64,000 nt of DNA, taken from the NCBI RefSeq assembly GCF_963678635.1, contig NC_087069.1, positions 35,631,959 through 35,695,958 of the forward strand, read 5' to 3'. The stretch comes from Symsagittifera roscoffensis (Eukaryota; Xenacoelomorpha; Acoela; Convolutidae). A program made the position numbers and the translations under genes. Position 1 is the stretch's first letter. Each line of letters starts with the position of its first letter. Below are positions 57,891 to 64,000 of this stretch, piece after piece. A model generated the notes under the pieces. The model made no database searches, was not told the DNA's origin, and saw only the letters and a program-made list of their open reading frames with translations.

Positions 57891-60454
57891 GATACTGGGA
57901 CAGTGGATCAGGTATCCCAATACTCGACATAAGGTGCGGGGAAATTCTTCAATCAGGCGAAGAAGCAATTGAGCTACACGGTGGGAAGAAATACAAGAGT
58001 CTTGCCGGCAGTCTTGGGATAATCATGTAAGTGTTCCAACGCTTGGTCTTGGGATAGTGATCTATTTGTCCCAATACTTGGTCTGGGGATAGTGATCTAA
58101 GTGTCGCAACACTTGAACGAAGGGTCATAGGAGACTGTCCCAGCACTTCAGTGAAGGTTCCTTCGAGAGTTTGGAAAAACTCTGGGACAGCAACGAAGTG
58201 TACCAACACCTGAGCGAAGGGTCCTTGGAGAGTTCAGAAAAAGTCCTGGGACAGCAACGAAGCGAACCAACACCTGAGCGAAGGGTCAAAGGAGGGTTCA
58301 GAAAAGTCCTGGGACAGTAACGAAGTGTCCGAAAACTTGAGTGAAGGATCCTAGAAGAGTTCGGTAAAAAAATGGGACACCAACGAAGTGTGACAACACC
58401 CGAGCGAAGGGTCCTAGGAGAGTTCAGAAAAAGTCCTGAGACAGCAATGAAGCGAACCAACACCTGAGCGAAGGGTCTTATGAGAGTTGAGAAAAGTCCT
58501 GGGACAGTAACGAAGTGTCCGAACACTTGAGTGAAGGGTCCTAGAAGAGTTCGGTAAAAAAAATGGGACACCAACGAAGTGTACCAACACCCGAGCGAAG
58601 GGTACTATGAGGGTTCAAAAAAGTCCTGGGACAGTAACGAAGTGTCCAAACACTTGAGTGAAGGGTCGTAGGAGGGTACATACGTGCATAAATGTACTAG
58701 GACAGTGCCAAAGTGTACCATGACCCCATCGAAGTGTACCAACACTTGAGCAAAGGGTCCTAGGAGAGTTCAGAAAAGTTCTGGGACACTAACGAAGTGT
58801 CCGAACACTTAAGTGAAGGGTCCTAGGAGAGTTTGGAAAAGTCCTGCGACAGCAACGAAGTGTACCAACACCTGAGCGAAGGGTCTTATGAGAGTTGAGA
58901 AAAAGACCTGAGACAGCAACGAAGCGAACCAACACCTGAGCGAGGGGTCTTAGTATGGTTCAGAAAAATCCTGGAAAAGTAACAAAGTGTCCAAACACTT
59001 GAGTAAAGGGTCCTAGGAGGGTACATAAGTGTACTAGGACAGTACCAAAGTGTACCAGGACCCCATCGAAGTCTACCAACACCTGAGCAAAGGGTCCTAG
59101 AAGAGTTCAGAAAAAGTCCTGGGACAGCAACGAAGCGAACCAACACCTGAGCGAAGGGTCAAAGGAGGGTTCAGAAAAGTTCTGGGACACTAACGAAGTG
59201 TCCGAACACTTAAGTGAAGGGTCCTAGGAGAGTTTGGATAAGTCCTGCGACAGCAACGAAGTGTACCAACACCTGAGCGAAGGGTCTTCTGAGAGTTGAG
59301 AAAAAGACCTGAGACAGCAACGAAGCGAACAAACACCTGAGCGAAGGGTCTTAGTATGATTCAGAAAAATCCTGGAAAAGTAACAAAGTGTCCAAACACT
59401 TGAGTAAAGGGTCCTAGGAGGGTACATAAGTGTACTAGGACAGTACCAAAGTGTACCAGGACCCCATCGAAGTGTACCAACACTTGAGCAAAGGGTCCTA
59501 GAAGAGTTCAGAAAAAGTCCTGGGACAGCAACGAAGCGAACCAACACCTGAGCGAAGGGTCAAAGGAGGGTTCAGAAAAGTCCTGGGACAGTAACGAAGT
59601 GTCCGAACACTTGAGTGAAGGGTCCTAGAAGAGTTCGGTAAAATACTGGGACACCAACGAAGTGTACCAACACCCGAGCGAAGGGTCCTAGGAGAGTTCA
59701 GAAAAAGTCCTGAGACAGCAACGAAGCGAACCAACACCTGAGCGAAGGGTACTATGAGGGTTCAAAAAAGTCCTGGGACAGTAACGAAGTGTCCAAACAC
59801 TTGAGTGATGGGTCGTAGGAGGGTACATACGTGCATAAATGTACTAGGACAGTGCCAAAGTGTACCAGGACCCCATCGAAGTGTACCAACACTTGAGCAA
59901 AGGGTCCTAGGAGAGTTCAGAAAAGTTCTGGGACACTAACGAAGTGTCCGAACACTTAAGTGAAGGGTCCTAGGAGAGTTTGGAAAAGTCCTGCGACAGT
60001 AACGAAGTGTACCAACACCTGAGCGAAGGGTCTTATGAGAGTTGAGAAAAAGACCTGAGACAGCAACGAAGGGAACCAACACCTGAGCGAAGGGTCTTAG
60101 TATGGTTCAGAAAAATCCTGGAAAAGTAACAAAGTGTCCAAACACTTGAGTAAAGGGTCCTAGGAGGGTACATAAGTGTACTAGGACAGTACCAAAGTGT
60201 ACCAGGACCCCATCGAAGTGTACCAACACTTGAGCAAAGGGTCCTAAAAGAGTTCAGAAAAGTCTTGGGACAATAACAACGGTCCCAACATTTGAGCGAA
60301 CGGTCCTAGGAGGGTACAAAGGGGTACTAGGACAGTACCAAAGTGTACCAAAACCCCATCGAAGTGTCCATGGTCCTTGAGTACAGGGTCCTAGGAGAGT
60401 ACCAAGAAATCCAGGGACAGTGCTAAAGCATCCCAAAACTAGAACGAAGGGTCC
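57891..60454. repeat. minisatellite M2, array 2, unit 63-65 bp
   Basis: The array starts with degenerate units (57891-58140, cttgggatagtgatct type) and becomes regular from about 58147. It holds about 37 regular units. Higher-order structure: a segment with catacgtgcataaatgtact occurs at 58679 and about 59827 (offset about 1148 bp), and aaaaagacctgagacagcaa at about 58900, 59298 and 60046. It ends with diverged units near 60454, then the AT-rich leader of copy C. Confidence 0.9.
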
Positions 60455-60852
60455 TAAGGCCTGAACATTGGGACTAAAAATTGATTTAGACTAATTCTAC
60501 TGGTTTTAATTTTTAAAGCATTAGGGTTTTTTTTATAATTTCAATCAGATATTTCAATAGGGACTTTTAAAAATTAAAATTGTAAATAATTAAAATTGCA
60601 TATATAAAAATCATGAAGAGAAATAGGGTATCGATAACTGAAAGAAAGGGAACAGGACTAAAGCAAAACCATACCTGAACGCAAAAGAAACCATCCCCAA
60701 TTAATCCGAGAGTAATGAAGAAGAATATTTTAGTGAACATGGTCAGCACAAGAGGCAACAAGGAACAGAAGGCGAAAGAAAATACAAGGTAAGAACAAAG
60801 CATACAAGCAAAAGAGACTGAAGTAGAAACACCAGATCAAAGTATAGATGGA
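60455..60852. other. AT-rich spacer and leader before gag, copy C
   Basis: It matches 51791-52207 along its length with small indels. No long terminal repeat boundaries were identified. Confidence 0.55.
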
Positions 60853-62358
60853 ATGGAACTGAAGGAGACCGATTCATCACCGATGCCAAATACAGCAGAA
60901 CAGGAAAATAACACCATAGAGTTCTCACCAATAGGCAATGGAGACGAGGCGATCAACACACGGGAGACAATAAAAGACGACTCACAAGCGCAGAGAACGT
61001 CATTCACCGAGAGGATTGCTGCGATGATCGGAATGAAGCCAAGAGAGAAGGGGGAGATAACGACAGTGACCGAGAAAAGCAAAACTTTTGGGACAGTTTC
61101 TACGATAACGACAAAAACCAGGATGAAGAGGAAGCCACGCAAGAAGCAACAGCTATCCAAGCTAAACGATCTGATGGAACCAAAACAACTTCAGTAGATC
61201 TGGGAGAGTTAAAGAAAAAGTAGAATGATATAGAAAAAAATTGAAGTGCAGTGAGGAGGACCGCCAAGAGCTGACAAAGGAAATAAGACACAACCAAAAC
61301 GAGAACCTGGATAACTACTATGTCTTAGCAAGGGTCACGGGAGAAAAGCTACAACAGATATGGGACAAGGTAGAGACTACCGACAAAGAGCGAGAGAAAC
61401 ATATCAAGAAGGTTATGGAAGACAAGAAGAAACGGTATGACACTGTGAACGAGAAGTTGTGGTTTCTAGAGACCAGAATGAATAAGATGAGCAAGGATCA
61501 AGCTGAAGGTTTTTGTGCCATACAGTCCAAGCTGGATGCACTCTTGAGAAACTCTATAGCACAAGATAAATTAGTGGCAGACAATCCACGGGGAACTAGA
61601 GTCGACTTTGTAGATCCGCAACGGAAGAAACGGGAGTCTACACCATTACCCGGATTGCAACGAGCATAGGGGCAGTAGGGTCCAAGACTACTATGAAGGG
61701 TGGAACCTCAAATTCGACGAAAGCACCGGGGGAATCGAGTACACACACAAGTGTAACACCTGACGCCATGAGGTGGGCGAGTACCTGGGAAATGACAAAC
61801 AGAACACTTAAAGCATTTGCAACAAGAAATACAGATTCGAGTGACAGAGGAAGTGGTAAATCCAAAAAGACCTTCAAGAAACCGCAGGAATTCAAAGACG
61901 ACTCGGTTGGCTGCATTGACACCTGGGTAGAATTCATGAGACTACATCTACAACAGGACAACCTGAATGACGAAAGGCAGGCCTGCACAGTAATACTAAG
62001 CAATCTAGAGGGCACTGCACTAAAATGCGTAGTAGCAAAGAAAGAGGTGGAGCGTGATACAGCAGAGAAAATTGTCGAGATACTGTTGAATCGATTTGGA
62101 TCAGGAATGAAGGGTCATCAAGCGGTGATGAGATTTGAAAAAAGAAGACAAATGCAAGACGAGTCAATCGATCGATTTTTGGATGATCTGGAGAGCTTGA
62201 GGAGAAGAAGCGTCCCGGAAGAATCGACGAACAGAATAAACTTCAGTATCGCTTCAAAGTTTATTGACGGGGTGAGAAGTGACTACTTGAGAACGAAGTT
62301 GGCAACGTATTATACGCGATCAAAAGTTAATGCATCAACCCCAGAAGAGATGAGATAA
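60853..62358 (+). pseudogene. gag-like gene, copy C (best preserved capsid)
   Basis: Frames 60853-61197, 61241-61669 and 61693-62358 continue one another across two small frameshifts. The last encodes 221 residues with the capsid signature NLEGTALKCV, TAEKIVEILLNRFGSGMKG and DESIDRFLDDLESLRRR. Unlike B1 and B2 it lacks the TAA after GTALK and keeps the 30-bp stretch near 61572-61600 that they lost, so C is closer to the ancestral gene there. A leader coiled coil (KEREKHIKKVMEDKKKR) precedes the capsid. Confidence 0.82.
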
Positions 62359-62372
62359 ATTCAAGAGAATAC

Positions 62373-62726
62373 ATGTTGATGAAACCAAAAAAGTACTCGT
62401 TGTCAGAAGGCAGGAAGATGCAAGGGGGTAGCCAACCACAGAGGTCGTCATGGTACATGCCTAGAGACGACATTGACAAACGTAGGTCATGCGCACATTG
62501 TGAATCAGCAAATCATGTGGCGGATTGCACGACATACAGGCAAGGTATGAAAAGCTTGGGATACGCACCAGAGGAAGAGGATGTGAAACAAACGGAAGAA
62601 AATGAGTTTTACAGTGGCTTGATCATCAAGATAGGCGCAAGGTTTTTTTTGTGTAACCAAAAAGGCCACTTCAGGATGGACTGTCCTTTGTTTTGGGAGG
62701 CGGCGAAGAATCAGATCCAACCGTAA
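62373..62726 (+). CDS. nucleocapsid with two CCHC-type zinc knuckles, copy C
   Basis: This 117-codon frame reads a basic start (MLMKPKKYSLSEGRK) and then two knuckles, CAHCESANHVADC and CNQKGHFRMDC, spaced by an acidic segment (PEEEDVKQTEE). The second has the CX2-4GHX4C pattern of retroelement nucleocapsids; the first has His in place of the usual Gly-His spacing. The frame lies -1 relative to the capsid frame that ends at 62358 and is closed by TAA at 62724-62726, after which the same frame stays open into the linker. Only this copy keeps all knuckle Cys residues. Confidence 0.7.
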   Translation: MLMKPKKYSLSEGRKMQGGSQPQRSSWYMPRDDIDKRRSCAHCESANHVADCTTYRQGMKSLGYAPEEEDVKQTEENEFYSGLIIKIGARFFLCNQKGHFRMDCPLFWEAAKNQIQP

Positions 62727-62747
62727 CACAAGCTGGCACTGGCTGCG

Positions 62748-64000
62748 GTGCAAAACACCAGGAATAGACAATTTGAAAATGACTTGAACAACAAAGAGGC
62801 AGCGAGTAGTGAATTATCAACAAAGACAGTGAAGGCCGTGACACAAGTCAAAGCTGCCACGGGGACCGAGACAAGGAATTCACCTGAGATAAACTACGAG
62901 AAAGCAGCTGCAGAGGCGATCAACAAAGTGAAACAAGACTTGGCGACTAAAGAAATCGAGCAACTGCTGAAACAGGAAATAGAAAATAGGAGATTTAATG
63001 AAAAACTCTGTAGGACAAGACCAAAACCAGAGACCGGAGAGAACTCAATGAGCTGGAGCGATTGCAACACCTCAAAAATGGTGACTGGAAAACAATTTGG
63101 CATCAAAAAAATTGGGCAAGAATCATGTCAATAATCACAGTGGGCAGCCACAAAGTGACAAGAAACTTGATTGAGCCGAGTGATCAGACAATAATGCTTA
63201 CCAATGTGTACGCGGAGTAATTGAGCGCAATAAGCCCGCAAACCACTTCTAGAGCTTTAAGGGCATTACTCACGAGAGGTGGTAGTAAATCAGTTCGCAT
63301 AGACAACAGATACACGGAAGCCTATGGTCCAAATGAGGTCATGTTGAATAAAGATGGAACAAAAATATACACAAAAACGATGATAACGTGTGATGAAGAT
63401 CTAGCCGGGCGAATCTACGTTGGTTGAGAGCAACTAAAAGTGAGGTCGATCGGAGACTGCGCTATGTTAGAAGAAGATGCAATGCATCTAGAAACAGAGG
63501 CAGACGTATCTGCTCACTTACTGGACATACGCGGGAAAAAGACTCAACTGCGTGGGTTATTGGACACAGGAGCCGTCTTGAGTGTCATACCAACTAAAAC
63601 CTGGAAAAAATGGGGTTTGACAAAGAGTACTTGATAGAATCAAGAATCCGGCTAACAGCGGCAAACAAAGGGGCGCTGCGGGGTTCTAGGTAGGACACCA
63701 ATAATAGCACTAAATCTGGGTGAACGTAATTTGTGGATGAGCTTTCTGGTGTTGGAGAATTTAGATGAGTCTGTTCAATTCATTTTAGGCAGAGATTTCA
63801 TCAAGAATTTCGATGTAACAATTGATCTAAACAATGAAAGAAGTACGTAATTAAACTGATAAATTTGATAATGGTGAATGAAAAAAATTCTCCAGTTTTC
63901 TTGAGTTGGAGGGCAATGAGGCGGCAATAGTAACTTTACGGATAAAAACTATAATGAACTAAGAGACAATAAACATATATGCATATTGCCGAATCCGAAT
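62748..64000 (+). pseudogene. linker and retropepsin-like region, copy C (runs off the window)
   Basis: 62748-63134 is the charged linker (ATKEIEQLLKQEIENRR), in the same frame as the nucleocapsid. The protease part follows as 63221-63427 and 63440-63634, split by a TGA (63424-63426) where copies A and B have an arginine codon. The aspartic protease signature LLDTGAVLSVIPTKTW is intact. Beyond 63634 the frame shifts again, and about 60 bp present in the other copies are missing near 63836. The window ends before the protease-RT border, so presence of a polymerase downstream of copy C is unknown. Confidence 0.75.

Noticed and set aside
57949-60436. - strand open frames in the second M2 array
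   Set aside because: Same cause as in the first array: the repeat translated, not a gene.

Overview
The window looks like nuclear DNA of an invertebrate animal; the phylum cannot be fixed from the sequence. The reasons are intron-rich protein genes with GT...AG borders, AATAAA poly(A) signals, AT-rich spacers, long microsatellites, and several eukaryotic transposon classes (hAT, LINE, Ty3/gypsy-like). A run of exactly 200 N (35492-35691) marks an assembly gap. All three host genes lie on the + strand.

Region by region. (1) 1-2189 holds no recognised exon, only a possible MULE transposase relic on the - strand. (2) 2190-4656 is the 3' part of an ABHD13-type serine hydrolase gene, with a possible alternative last exon at 4971-5148. 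(3) 5548-6839 is a hAT element with terminal inverted repeats, an 8-bp target duplication and a broken transposase. (4) 8571-17100 is a complete DZANK1 orthologue: eleven coding exons that join in frame into 837 codons. (5) 17101-22553 is intergenic and holds a hAT-type MITE with its target duplication, a 640-bp foldback palindrome and homopolymer runs. (6) 22554-43942 is a secreted protein with two C-type lectin domains. It has four coding exons (333 codons) spread over 21 kb, and its introns carry duplicated repeat blocks, a LINE relic, the gap, and four copies of an unrecognised 2.3-2.6 kb unit separated by GATA microsatellites. (7) 44190-45440 and 46998-47290 are minisatellites of about 68-70 bp; the second contains a head-to-head palindrome. 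(8) 47283-64000 is a tandem array of three gag-protease units (A, B, C) alternating with a 63-65 bp minisatellite. No reverse transcriptase, RNase H or integrase was recognised.

The three host genes show no operon or shared pathway. The most unusual parts are the gag-protease/minisatellite array, the GATA-bounded units with exon-like segments, the two-exon duplication that made the lectin gene, and a dispersed repeat (called R1 here) whose small hairpin appears to be kept by compensating base changes. Dispersed repeat families are named R1, R2 and R3 below for convenience only.
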